The notes below the pieces were generated by a model. The model ran no database searches. It was not told the DNA's origin and saw only the letters and a list, made by a program, of their open reading frames with translations. This document shows positions 34,758-42,708 of a stretch of DNA of 48,643 nucleotides, one piece after another. The first letter of the stretch is position 1. The number at the start of each line of letters is the position of its first letter. Source of the DNA: Muribaculaceae bacterium (GTDB lineage: Bacteria > Bacteroidota > Bacteroidia > Bacteroidales > Muribaculaceae); the NCBI GenBank assembly GCA_029062005.1, contig JAIDQZ010000096.1:1-48643 (forward strand), in the 5' to 3' direction. A program made the position numbers and the translations under genes.

Positions 34758-36065
34758 ATGATTTTGACTTACTCCATAGTGTCATCAATTTTGCTGGCAT
34801 CCGGTTACATTGCATTCAGGTTTTCAACCGAGGGGATTGAAAGACATCGATTAAACAGGATACTGATACTTCTGATATATGCATCCGCCCTAATCATACC
34901 GCTCATCATTTTGACAGGACTATCTCACTCAACACCCCTGAATGCAGGAGGAGTTGCTATTGAAATAGGAAATGCTACGGTAGAGATGACCGGTCATGAG
35001 AACGATCACATATCTTTACCTACGCAACTGCTAAAGGTGATATACCTTGTCTATATATCGGGGATGACTATAATGATACTGTATTCCGTTTTCGGATTCC
35101 TCATGCTGTGGTATATTCTACGGAAAGGAGAAAAGATCGAATTTGAGACTTTTTCCCTCATTCTCGTTGACTCTATGAAGATCTCCCCTTTCAGCCTATA
35201 CAACTATATCGTCATGAGCAGGACGGACTACGAGGAAGGTGGAGACATGATTCTGCTTCATGAGTATGCACACGTAAAACTCTATCATTGGATAGACGTG
35301 GCTGTTTCTCAGGCTATGGTCTGCCTTCAGTGGTATAATCCGGCAGCATGGGCACTTAGGGAAGAATTGAAGACAATACATGAATATCAAGCCGATGAAT
35401 ATGTCCTGAATACAGGAGTAGAACGAAGCCAATATCAGAATCTTTTAATAAAAAGGGCTGTCGACGCTCGGTTCCACACGCTCGTCAACAGCCTGAATCA
35501 CAGTAACCTCAAAAAACGTATTACTATGATGTACAAGAAAAAAACATCTTTGAAGCGCCAACTATCAGCGCTTATCCTGATTCCTGCCATAGCGGCAGGA
35601 TGTGCAGTGACAGCTATTCCCTCGGTGGCGGGAGTTCTCGAATCTCTGTCTGAATCTTCCATCGCATCAGCCTCTGCTTCAGCAGTAAATGGTTCTGCAC
35701 CGGCAACGGACAAAAAAATCTACACTTCAGTTGAGGTTCAACCGGAATTTCCCGGTGGCATGCCCGCACTGATGAGATTCCTTATGAATAACATCAGGTA
35801 TCCTGAAGATTCTATGAAAGCAAACGAACAAGGCAAGGTAATTGTAAAATTCGTTGTTAACAAAGACGGCTCTGTCTCCGACCCTGAAATAGTCAAAGGT
35901 GTATCGCCATCTCTTGACAAAGAATCGATCCGCGTGGTTGAAAGCATGCCCCAATGGACTCCCGGAACGATCAACGGTCAACCAGTAGAATGCTATTTCA
36001 CACTTCCGATCAATTTCAGGCTTCAGGATGATTCTCCCAAAAAAGATAACAAGGAAGGTCAATGA
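34758..36065 (+). CDS. BlaR1-like M56 metalloprotease with a TonB C-terminal domain
   Basis: A membrane sensor-protease. Numbered from this ATG, hydrophobic segments lie near 1-20, 33-53, 91-122 and 261-285. The zinc-protease motif HEYAH is at 168-172, with YQADEYVL further on providing the third ligand Glu. The final 120 residues are a TonB C-terminal domain (VEVQPEFPGGMPALMRFLMN, GKVIVKFVVNKDGSVSDPEI, TPGTINGQPVECYFTLPINF), preceded by a Ser/Ala-rich linker. Classical BlaR1 has a penicillin-binding sensor there instead. It should cleave the upstream BlaI-like repressor on an unknown envelope signal. A TTG at 34728 could start 10 codons earlier and overlap the repressor gene. Confidence 0.85.
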   Translation: MILTYSIVSSILLASGYIAFRFSTEGIERHRLNRILILLIYASALIIPLIILTGLSHSTPLNAGGVAIEIGNATVEMTGHENDHISLPTQLLKVIYLVYISGMTIMILYSVFGFLMLWYILRKGEKIEFETFSLILVDSMKISPFSLYNYIVMSRTDYEEGGDMILLHEYAHVKLYHWIDVAVSQAMVCLQWYNPAAWALREELKTIHEYQADEYVLNTGVERSQYQNLLIKRAVDARFHTLVNSLNHSNLKKRITMMYKKKTSLKRQLSALILIPAIAAGCAVTAIPSVAGVLESLSESSIASASASAVNGSAPATDKKIYTSVEVQPEFPGGMPALMRFLMNNIRYPEDSMKANEQGKVIVKFVVNKDGSVSDPEIVKGVSPSLDKESIRVVESMPQWTPGTINGQPVECYFTLPINFRLQDDSPKKDNKEGQ

Positions 36066-36082
36066 CATGAAAATCAAATATC

Positions 36083-36116
36083 TCCCCGGACTGAAATTCT
36101 GCCCGGGGAATATTTT
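36083..36116. terminator. Hairpin between the convergent blaR-like and ABC genes
   Basis: TCCCCGG (36083-36089) pairs with CCGGGGA (36103-36109). The plus-strand tail TATTTTAAAT is U-rich. It lies 17 nt after the blaR-like stop and overlaps the end region of the convergent ABC gene. Confidence 0.55.
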
Positions 36117-37551
36117 AAATTCTTCTCACAATATCTTTCACTTTATTTACACATTCAGGAATTTCCTTAGAATAATGAGATACATAGATTAATGTGGATC
36201 CATTTTGTTCAACTAATTTTGAAATTACTCTCGTGACAATATTTTTATAATTGCGGTCGAGACCATGCAGAGGCTCGTCAAGCACCAACAATTCCGGTTG
36301 CTTCGCGAGTGCACCGGCAAGCAGAACAATCCGCTGTTCACCCGATGACAAATCTGAAAATTTCCTGTCACGGAGATGTCCGATTTCCAAAATTTTCATC
36401 CATTCGCCAACTATCTCCCTTTCTTCAGTCGTAGATTTCCTATATCGGTCAAGGGAATTTCTCATACCTTGAATTATGATCTCCTCGACAGAATCATTTG
36501 ATTTGAAATAAAGCTGCATCTCAGGGCATATATATCCAATCGCATCCTTGATCTCCCATATGCTTTCACCGGAACCTCGTTTGCGGTCAAACAGTGTTAT
36601 GTCGTTAGAATATCCCTGTGGATTGTCAGCACATACCATACTTAGAAGCAGGGATTTTCCCGATCCGTTATGCCCCCTCAGAGCCCACCTCTCTCCACGC
36701 TTCACTGTCCAATTGAAATTCTCAAAAACAGTTTTGTCTCCGTATCCCGCATGACCATCTCTTATCGAGAAAACAATATTACAGTCCCCATGTAAAAGAG
36801 AAGTGGTTCTGTCAGGCAAGATAAATACTCTACTATCGGAGTCCACGCAACTTCGCTGAAGAAAACATGAGATATCATCTTTTTCAGTGATCGGATACCC
36901 GATTCTACAGTCATTCATTTCTATTATTGAATCCACATAATCTGGAACTTCTTCATGATCACACAGAAGAAACACTATTGATATACCACCATCCCGCATA
37001 AGCTTCATCGCATCGTCAAAATCATTACGCGCCTTCACATCGAGACCGATGTAGGGATTATCAAGTATCAGCAGATCCGGATTATCACAAAGAGCATTTA
37101 TAATCAAGAGCTTCCTTAATTCTCCACTTGAAAGATAGTTGATTTTCTTATAATTGATATCATTAAGACGAAACACCTCAGAATATTTTCGCCACAAAGG
37201 AGAATCAAGCTTTTCACTAAAGATTTCCCCGACAGTCGGCACATAGTCATTCGCGGTTGCCTCCATTCTCTGATGATAGTATTGAACATCGATTCCAGTA
37301 AAAGAATGAATATCCGTAAAAGTAAGCATCTTGACACTGGATATATTATCCTTGAAATCCAGACGGTTGCCATATGCATAGCGCCCTTTTGCAATTATAT
37401 TTCCCAACGTTGACTTTCCACTGCCGTTTCTCCCGACCACAGCAGTCACACCCCGATATATCCCTCCTTTTGAAGAATTATCGAGCACAACCTTCCCGTA
37501 ACCAAGCCTGTCGCTTTCAAAAGCAATTATAAAGTCTCTTCTCTCAATCAT
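36115..37551 (-). CDS. Tandem-NBD ABC ATPase (ModF-like)
   Basis: A soluble 478-residue protein with two ABC nucleotide-binding domains and no membrane domain. NBD1 (about 1-225) has GRNGSGKST, the signature YLSSGELRKLL and Walker B LLILDNPYIGLD. NBD2 (about 255-478) has GHNGSGKSLLL, DLSSGEQRIVL and LLVLDEPLHGLD. The Glu after the NBD1 Walker B Asp is replaced by Asn (codon 37057-37059), so the NBD1 catalytic site looks impaired while NBD2 is intact. The arrangement resembles E. coli ModF, whose role is unclear, and there is no modABC here. It lies 24 nt downstream of the SanA-like gene, likely in one operon. Confidence 0.8.
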   Translation of the reverse strand: MIERRDFIIAFESDRLGYGKVVLDNSSKGGIYRGVTAVVGRNGSGKSTLGNIIAKGRYAYGNRLDFKDNISSVKMLTFTDIHSFTGIDVQYYHQRMEATANDYVPTVGEIFSEKLDSPLWRKYSEVFRLNDINYKKINYLSSGELRKLLIINALCDNPDLLILDNPYIGLDVKARNDFDDAMKLMRDGGISIVFLLCDHEEVPDYVDSIIEMNDCRIGYPITEKDDISCFLQRSCVDSDSRVFILPDRTTSLLHGDCNIVFSIRDGHAGYGDKTVFENFNWTVKRGERWALRGHNGSGKSLLLSMVCADNPQGYSNDITLFDRKRGSGESIWEIKDAIGYICPEMQLYFKSNDSVEEIIIQGMRNSLDRYRKSTTEEREIVGEWMKILEIGHLRDRKFSDLSSGEQRIVLLAGALAKQPELLVLDEPLHGLDRNYKNIVTRVISKLVEQNGSTLIYVSHYSKEIPECVNKVKDIVRRI

Positions 37552-37575
37552 AAATATACAAACAAGTGTCCTTAT

Positions 37576-38649
37576 CTATCTTATTTGAAATTCCAAGTAA
37601 GCAGTATCGCTTTTCTGAATTGGATACGGCGGATAATCAAACGTCTTTACAAGACGATATGTAGCGGATCGATCGCTCAAATCATAAATCCACGGCTTTT
37701 CCGTCATCCGAAAGGAGCCACCGGACAACAAACCATATCCTATATCATTAACTACTACATCACTACCTTTTGCAAGAATATCCAAAAACTTTTGGGAATA
37801 AGGAGCTTCACGCCATCCGTCACCAGACTTAACATCTATTCTGTACCATTCACCGGTAGTCATCTCAGAGCTACGGTTATTAGTAAACTCCACAACTATA
37901 GAATCCACAGAATTTATGATCAGGTCCGGACTGACAATCCTCATAGTCATGCCTTCGGCAGTGGCATAGAATTTCTGCGTCTTTTTATCCGGAATTGTGA
38001 TTTTTTCTCCAAGAAAATGAGGTTTTTTGTCAAACAAAAGGTCAAGCATCATCTTGTCGCGGGCAAGCCATTCACGCAATGCAAGACGAATGCGCGCCCA
38101 TCTTCCCGACCGAAGGGGAGCCACAGCCGCTACAGCATCAATACCGTTTGCCTTAGCCAGGTACAAAGCCCTCGCGTCATGGTCTCCTTGGGAGATTATC
38201 GTAAGCGAATCGCATCCGAACACGTCTTTTGCCCTCACCACAGAGTCAAGAGTGCGGAATCCGGCGAAATCAAGAATTATTCTCTCTTCCGGCACACCAT
38301 GCGCCATGAGGGAGTCGCGCATAGCCGTCGGCTCATCATACTCCTTGATATGGTTGTCGCCGCTTGCTATGATGAAATCTACCTTTCCGGCATGATACAT
38401 TTCTGATGCAGTATTTATGCGATTGGTGAAATAGGTATTTGGCAGTCCATGTCTGTCAAGCGGGCTGGTACCAAGCAATAACGCTACCTTACGGTATGGA
38501 ATAGAATCTACATAGGTATAAATACGGTCTTTGACTGTCCTTTCCACTTTTACATTTGCATATATAGTAAATGCTACCATCACAAACATAAATGCAAAAA
38601 ATACAAGGGCAATTCTTTTTATCTGTATTTTGATTTTAGCAGACTTCAT
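37576..38649 (-). CDS. SanA/DUF218-type membrane protein with an extra C-terminal domain
   Basis: A 357-residue protein starting at the ATG at 38649. One N-terminal membrane anchor (IALVFFAFMFVMVAFTIYAN, about 14-33) precedes a DUF218/YdcF domain (about 50-205) with VALLLGTSP, RINTASEMYHAGKVDFIIAS and ERIILDFAGFRTLDSVVRAK, all typical of SanA/vancomycin-exclusion proteins. The remaining 120-130 residues add an all-beta-looking domain: SIVVEFTNNRSSEMTTGEWY, GWREAPYSQ and YRLVKTFDYP. It resembles the bacterial Ig-like domain whose end reads 'G.YRivK'. Upstream in-frame ATGs (38685, 38712, 38730) are possible starts. Its role in envelope integrity is inferred from the family. Confidence 0.75.
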   Translation of the reverse strand: MKSAKIKIQIKRIALVFFAFMFVMVAFTIYANVKVERTVKDRIYTYVDSIPYRKVALLLGTSPLDRHGLPNTYFTNRINTASEMYHAGKVDFIIASGDNHIKEYDEPTAMRDSLMAHGVPEERIILDFAGFRTLDSVVRAKDVFGCDSLTIISQGDHDARALYLAKANGIDAVAAVAPLRSGRWARIRLALREWLARDKMMLDLLFDKKPHFLGEKITIPDKKTQKFYATAEGMTMRIVSPDLIINSVDSIVVEFTNNRSSEMTTGEWYRIDVKSGDGWREAPYSQKFLDILAKGSDVVVNDIGYGLLSGGSFRMTEKPWIYDLSDRSATYRLVKTFDYPPYPIQKSDTAYLEFQIR

Positions 38650-38774
38650 GTTTTTCTTTTGCCTGTAATCAACATTTTTCACCATATTTACATGGGGATA
38701 AAACTTGCTCATGATGCGATTACAACACAATAATCAAAAAGGGATTGATATATAACCACTGAACTACATAGCTA

Positions 38775-39371
38775 TCAGTCTCCGCAACTATCGAGACCAA
38801 GTTGGATTATCTCATCATCAATTTTACCGGAGCTTTCTGACTTTGGAGGAATCATTTTTATCAGTTTAGCCGGATTGCCTGCAACGATTGTGTCAGGCGC
38901 GACATCCTTGGTAACAACGCTGGCAGCTCCAACCACGGCATTATCCCCGACAGTCACTCCGGGGAGTATAGTTGCCCCAGCACCAATCCATGCGTTTTTT
39001 CCTATATGGACGGGCTTGCAGGTAATTATCTGGCGCTCGTATAGGTCGTGGTTATTAGAGATCAGCTGGACGTTGGCAGCTATCATCGCTCCGTCATCGA
39101 TAGTAATTCCACCTGCCGACATCATAAGGCATCCTGGCATTACCACAACATTTTTACCTATCTTTACACAATGAGGTCTTATCGCCGTCAATGGTGTAGA
39201 TACGCGGCTATTCACCCCGATTGTCGGGAAAATCTTATGCATCAACTCTTCATATTCAGCAGTTTCAGGCACAGTGTGATTGAATCTGAATATGAGTTGC
39301 GCGTGCTCTTTAGCGAGAGCTAATTCTTCTTCTGTCTGCTTTGTTACATCAATCCTAATTTCCTTCTTCAT
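38775..39371 (-). CDS. Left-handed beta-helix sugar O-acetyltransferase (LacA/Maa-like)
   Basis: A 198-residue hexapeptide-repeat acetyltransferase. A helical N-terminus (TEEELALAKEHAQLIFRFNH) is followed by repeats such as VKIGKNVVVMPGCLM, ITIDDGAMIAANVQL, VHIGKNAWIGAGATILPGVT and VGDNAVVGAASVVTKDV, which form the trimeric beta-helix. The catalytic His is likely in LISNNHDLYER. NodL, LacA, maltose and xenobiotic acetyltransferases share this layout, so the acceptor is unknown. It is a separate unit with a candidate minus-strand promoter at 39518-39525. Confidence 0.88.
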   Translation of the reverse strand: MKKEIRIDVTKQTEEELALAKEHAQLIFRFNHTVPETAEYEELMHKIFPTIGVNSRVSTPLTAIRPHCVKIGKNVVVMPGCLMMSAGGITIDDGAMIAANVQLISNNHDLYERQIITCKPVHIGKNAWIGAGATILPGVTVGDNAVVGAASVVTKDVAPDTIVAGNPAKLIKMIPPKSESSGKIDDEIIQLGLDSCGD

Positions 39372-39517
39372 AATTTATTATTAAATCATCCCTAAGTCTC
39401 AGAGATATCAAATTCTAAAAGTTACGACTTGTTTCAACAGCTACACTTCCGCAAGCCTTATGATGTTTTCAATATCAACTATGGTCAATACGGAATAATA
39501 TGCAACTGTGTAAATTG

Positions 39518-39525
39518 CAAATTTA
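39518..39525 (-). promoter_or_regulatory. Candidate minus-strand -7 element (TAAATTTG)
   Basis: The reverse complement reads TAAATTTG, 147 nt upstream of the hexapeptide acetyltransferase start. No standard -33 partner is seen. Confidence 0.4.
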
Positions 39526-39531
39526 GTGATT

Positions 39532-39562
39532 TTTGACGAAATATAAAAATTTATTACCTTTG
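39532..39562 (+). promoter_or_regulatory. Upstream promoter P1 of the arginine operon (TTTG-N19-TACCTTTG)
   Basis: TTTG at 39532-39535 and TACCTTTG at 39555-39562 with 19-nt spacing are a full consensus match. Transcripts would carry a leader of about 215 nt. Confidence 0.7.
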
Positions 39563-39662
39563 ACACATTTACTAAAATTCAAATAAGAAGCGTAATGGTA
39601 TTTTTAAGCGTGCTTTTTTATTTAAAAATTCATAATTAAGTGATTTATCCGAATATTTTTTG

Positions 39663-39670
39663 TAACTTTG
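39663..39670 (+). promoter_or_regulatory. Downstream promoter P2 of the arginine operon (TAACTTTG)
   Basis: TAACTTTG matches the -7 element, about 112 nt before the GNAT start. The -33 region is poor, so P2 may depend on an activator or be weaker than P1. Confidence 0.55.
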
Positions 39671-39676
39671 CAAATT

Positions 39677-39764
39677 GTTTGCCCTACTCAAACAGAAAAA
39701 CGGTCAAGGCGTACGGAGAGTCTTGGCTTGCGCGACGGGCAGACATTGTATTTTAACAATTTTT
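39677..39764 (+). promoter_or_regulatory. Structured 5' leader of the arginine operon
   Basis: GTTTGCCC (39677-39684) can pair with GGGCAGAC (39737-39744), 8 bp with one G-U, closing a domain that contains a CAAG/CTTG stem (39705-39708 with 39722-39725). GTTT can instead pair with AAAC at 39690-39693, so two states are possible. An ATTGT/ACAAT hairpin followed by five T's (39745-39764) comes next and is terminator-like but weak. Hand-folded only; no known riboswitch is recognised. Confidence 0.4.
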
Positions 39765-39782
39765 CGGTAACATCTCAACAAA

Positions 39783-40403
39783 ATGCAAATCAACGGTATC
39801 ACAGTTAAGTTTGCTTCTCCCGAAGATGCAAAATATGCCGAGCTGATAGTAAAGCTGATCTATGAGTCAGCGCTACAGCGCGGCACAGGTATCGCCAAGA
39901 GAACTCCCGAATATATCGCCCAAAAGATAACGAGCGGTAAAAGCGTGGTTGCTCTTCATGGCGACAAGCTCGTCGGGTTCAGCTACATCGAAAGCTGGGG
40001 ACATGGAGATTTCGTTGCGACGTCCGGACTGATTGTCGATCCAGAATACCGTCATCTTGGCCTTGCCGGCGCCATCAAGACGAAAACCTTCGAGCTGGCT
40101 CGACTTCGCTTTCCGTTCGCGAAACTTTTCTCTATCACCACATCGCTTCCGGTCATGAAGCTCAATTCCAGAATGGGCTATAAACCAGTGACATTCTCGG
40201 AATTGACTGACGATGAAGAATTCTGGCAAGGATGCCAGGGGTGTAAGAATTATGACATCCTTCAGCGAAACAACCGACGTATGTGCCTATGCACGGGTAT
40301 GCTTTTCGACCCAAAGCAACCTCTTCCCGCTGACAAAAGAGCGAATCCTTACATGATAAAGGTAAGAAACAGAATCAAACGTCTTCTCCACCTTAAAAAG
40401 TAG
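39783..40403 (+). CDS. GNAT acyltransferase heading the arginine operon (probable N-acylglutamate synthase)
   Basis: A 206-residue GNAT. LIVDPEYRHLGLAGAIKTKT (around 80-100) is the acyl-CoA-binding region, with R-H-L-G-L-A in place as RxxGxA. YIESWGHGDFVATSGL precedes it. It lacks the amino-acid-kinase domain of classical ArgA. A Cys-rich segment, CQGCKNYDILQRNNRRMCLC, carries C-x2-C and C-x-C and could bind a metal; the tail is basic. Position as first gene of argGCDF'BE'H makes it the candidate for the first step, transfer of a succinyl (or acetyl) group to glutamate. That role is inference from context. Confidence 0.75.
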   Translation: MQINGITVKFASPEDAKYAELIVKLIYESALQRGTGIAKRTPEYIAQKITSGKSVVALHGDKLVGFSYIESWGHGDFVATSGLIVDPEYRHLGLAGAIKTKTFELARLRFPFAKLFSITTSLPVMKLNSRMGYKPVTFSELTDDEEFWQGCQGCKNYDILQRNNRRMCLCTGMLFDPKQPLPADKRANPYMIKVRNRIKRLLHLKK

Positions 40404-40473
40404 CTCCCCACCGGGACACACGGTTCGTGTGTCCGAAAGGTTTCGGTATGATTCCTATACGACCCGGGTGCTA
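40401..40473 (+). ncRNA. Candidate structured RNA between the GNAT and argG
   Basis: GGACACACG (40414-40422) and CGTGTGTCC (40426-40434) form a perfect 9-bp hairpin with a 3-nt loop. CGAA/TTCG (40434-40445) and GTAT/ATAC (40446-40460) follow. An outer pairing of CACCGG with CCGGGTG (40409-40414 with 40464-40470, one bulge) can close the group. No U-tract follows, so it is not a normal terminator. No -7 element is visible before argG, so this RNA lies inside the operon transcript. Confidence 0.35.
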
Positions 40474-40519
40474 ACTTAAAGGCATAGACTATAGTTTCAC
40501 GAATAGAAATCAAATTATT

Positions 40520-41740
40520 ATGACACAAAATAAAGATAAGAAGAAAGTTCTTCTCGCTTTCTCAGGAGGTCTTGATACCTCTTTCGCTGTAAAATATCTC
40601 TCTGAAGAACTTGGTTACGAGGTGCATACCGCCATAGCCAATACCGGAGGTTTCTCCGAAAAAGAACTTGAAGAAATCGCGGACCGCTCCAAACGTCTCG
40701 GTGCAGCTTCTCATGCCACTCTTGATGTAACAAAAGACTATTACTACAAGAGCATTAAATATATGGTGGCTGGAAACGTGCTCCGCAACGGCACATACCC
40801 GATCTCGGTCAGTTCAGAAAGAATTTTTCAGGCTATCGCAACAATAGAGTATGCAAAGAAGCTTTGCGTGGATGCAATAGCCCACGGATCTACAGGAGCC
40901 GGTAACGATCAGGTTCGTTTTGACCTTACTTTCCAGATCCTCGCCCCAGAAATAGAGATCATTACCCCAACCAGAGATCTAACTCTCACACGTGAATATG
41001 AAATCGACTATCTTAAGAAGCATGGCTATGATGCCGACTTCAAGAAGATGGAATATTCTATCAACAAAGGACTTTGGGGAACTTCAATCGGAGGTAAGGA
41101 AACATTGCACTCCGAACAGACTCTACCGGAACACGCATACCCTTCGCAGGTGACATCAACCGAACCTGAAAAACTTACAATATCATTTAAGGAAGGTGAA
41201 ATCTCTGCTGTAAACGGTAAGGAATATTCTGATAAGATCGAGGCGATTCGGGAAGTCGAACGCATAGGCTCACGTTTCGGAATCGGAAGGGATATGCATA
41301 TCGGAGATACCATAATCGGCATCAAGGGCAGAGTCGGCTTCGAGGCTGCAGGACCAATACTAATTATAGCTGCCCATAAGATGCTTGAAAAGCACACCCT
41401 CACAAAATGGCAGCAATACTGGAAAGATCAGGTCGGAACTTGGTATGGCATGTTTCTTCACGAAGCCCAGTATCTTGAACCTGTAATGCGAGACATCGAG
41501 AAAATGCTTGAAAGCTCTCAGCGTAACGTGACCGGCACTGTCGAACTTACACTACGCCCCTATTCATATACGCTTGTGGGTGTCAATTCTCCTTTTGACC
41601 TGATGAAGACGGACTTCGGCGAATACGGTGAAGTCAACAAGGCATGGACTGCCGATGACGTGAAAGGCTTCACTAAGATTCTCGGCAACCAAATGAAGAT
41701 ATACCACAACAATCAGGTTAAAAACGGAAAGTCAGAGTGA
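40520..41740 (+). CDS. argG: Argininosuccinate synthase
   Basis: Condenses citrulline with aspartate using ATP. The 406 residues begin with the PP-loop LLAFSGGLDTSFAVKYLSEE and carry AHGSTGAGNDQVRFDLTF (the ArgG signature) near residue 120, then EYEIDYLKKHGYD and WGTSIGGKE. The N-terminus has a short Lys-rich extension. Length and motifs are typical of the Bacteroidetes form. In the pathway it acts after the citrulline derivative has been deacylated. The stop overlaps the argC GTG by 4 nt. Confidence 0.96.
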   Translation: MTQNKDKKKVLLAFSGGLDTSFAVKYLSEELGYEVHTAIANTGGFSEKELEEIADRSKRLGAASHATLDVTKDYYYKSIKYMVAGNVLRNGTYPISVSSERIFQAIATIEYAKKLCVDAIAHGSTGAGNDQVRFDLTFQILAPEIEIITPTRDLTLTREYEIDYLKKHGYDADFKKMEYSINKGLWGTSIGGKETLHSEQTLPEHAYPSQVTSTEPEKLTISFKEGEISAVNGKEYSDKIEAIREVERIGSRFGIGRDMHIGDTIIGIKGRVGFEAAGPILIIAAHKMLEKHTLTKWQQYWKDQVGTWYGMFLHEAQYLEPVMRDIEKMLESSQRNVTGTVELTLRPYSYTLVGVNSPFDLMKTDFGEYGEVNKAWTADDVKGFTKILGNQMKIYHNNQVKNGKSE

Positions 41741-42705
41741 AGAAGATAGGTATTATCGGAGGTGCCGGCTATACTGCCGGCGAACTTCTCCGCCTGCTCA
41801 TCAACCATCCGGAGGTGAGCATAGAGTTCGTGCACTCTACAAGCAATGCCGGTAAACCGATTACTGACGTGCATCAGGGACTTCTTGGAGAAACTGACAT
41901 AGTCTTTTCAGATGCTCATCCTCTTGAAGACATAGATATCCTCTTTCTTTGCTCAGCACATGGGCAAAGCAAAAAATTCTGGGAAGAAAACGAAAGACCC
42001 GGTTCGCTGAAAGTTATAGATCTTGCACAGGATTTCAGGGATGAAAGCAATGGATATGTATATGGGCTGCCGGAACTTCAACTTGAAAAAATCGCTAATG
42101 CAGATTCCATAGCCAATCCCGGATGTTTTGCCACCGCCTTGCAGCTGTCGCTGCTTCCTCTTGCCAAGGCTCATCTGCTGCCGGAACACGGTGAAATCAA
42201 TATTACAGCTCTTACAGGTTCAACAGGAGCCGGAGTAAAACCTGGCGCGACCACTCATTTCAGCTGGAGAAACGATAACATTTCGGTGTATAAACCGTTT
42301 ACCCACCAACATCTGATTGAGATTAACGCATCCCTGAATAAACTACAGCCAGATCATTCTGCTGCAATCAACTTTGTGCCCATGCGTGGAGATTTCGCAC
42401 GAGGCATATTCGCTGTTACCACACTCGACTGCCCCCTGACAGAAGATGAAGTTTCGGCGCTATACTCCAATTTCTATAAAGATGCTCCTTTCACTATAGT
42501 AAGCGGGAAACCAATAGATTTAAAACAGGCTGTCAACACCAACAAGGCTATCCTTCATGTAGAAAAACATGGAAACAAAGTTCTTGTGACGTGTGCTATC
42601 GACAATCTTCTAAAAGGAGCTTCAGGACAGGCTGTGCAAAACATGAACATAATGCTCGGTATGGATCAAAGAACCGGTCTACACCTTAAACCTTCAGCAT
42701 TCTAA
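41737..42705 (+). CDS. argC: N-acyl-gamma-glutamyl-phosphate reductase
   Basis: Reduces N-acyl-glutamyl phosphate to the semialdehyde with NADPH. The 322 residues open KKIGIIGGAGYTAGELLRLL, the NADP-binding loop. The catalytic Cys is in IANPGCFATALQLSLLPL, and TGSTGAGVKPG and NFVPMRGDFARGIF complete the family pattern. The start is a GTG within the GTGA overlap with argG. Whether it prefers N-succinyl over N-acetyl substrate cannot be read from the sequence. Confidence 0.95.
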   Translation: MKKIGIIGGAGYTAGELLRLLINHPEVSIEFVHSTSNAGKPITDVHQGLLGETDIVFSDAHPLEDIDILFLCSAHGQSKKFWEENERPGSLKVIDLAQDFRDESNGYVYGLPELQLEKIANADSIANPGCFATALQLSLLPLAKAHLLPEHGEINITALTGSTGAGVKPGATTHFSWRNDNISVYKPFTHQHLIEINASLNKLQPDHSAAINFVPMRGDFARGIFAVTTLDCPLTEDEVSALYSNFYKDAPFTIVSGKPIDLKQAVNTNKAILHVEKHGNKVLVTCAIDNLLKGASGQAVQNMNIMLGMDQRTGLHLKPSAF

Positions 42706-42708
42706 ACG

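Larger units (their letters stand above)
39372..39782. other. 411-nt control region of the arginine operon and the divergent acetyltransferase
   Basis: It holds a minus-strand -7 element at 39518-39525, two tandem plus-strand promoters (39532-39562 and 39663-39670), and a structured 5' leader (39677-39764). Between the two plus promoters lies an AT-rich stretch with ATTCA-N8-TGATT (39627-39644), which partly resembles an ArgR box half-site pair. A 14-codon open frame at 39595-39639 starts with ATG but contains no Arg codons. Confidence 0.55.

Noticed and set aside
34758..36065. Beta-lactam resistance locus
   Set aside because: Only the regulator pair is present; the sensor has a TonB domain and no beta-lactamase or PBP gene is adjacent.
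39595..39639. 14-codon open frame as an arginine leader peptide
   Set aside because: It contains no Arg codons and no adjacent terminator/antiterminator pair, so classical attenuation is not supported.
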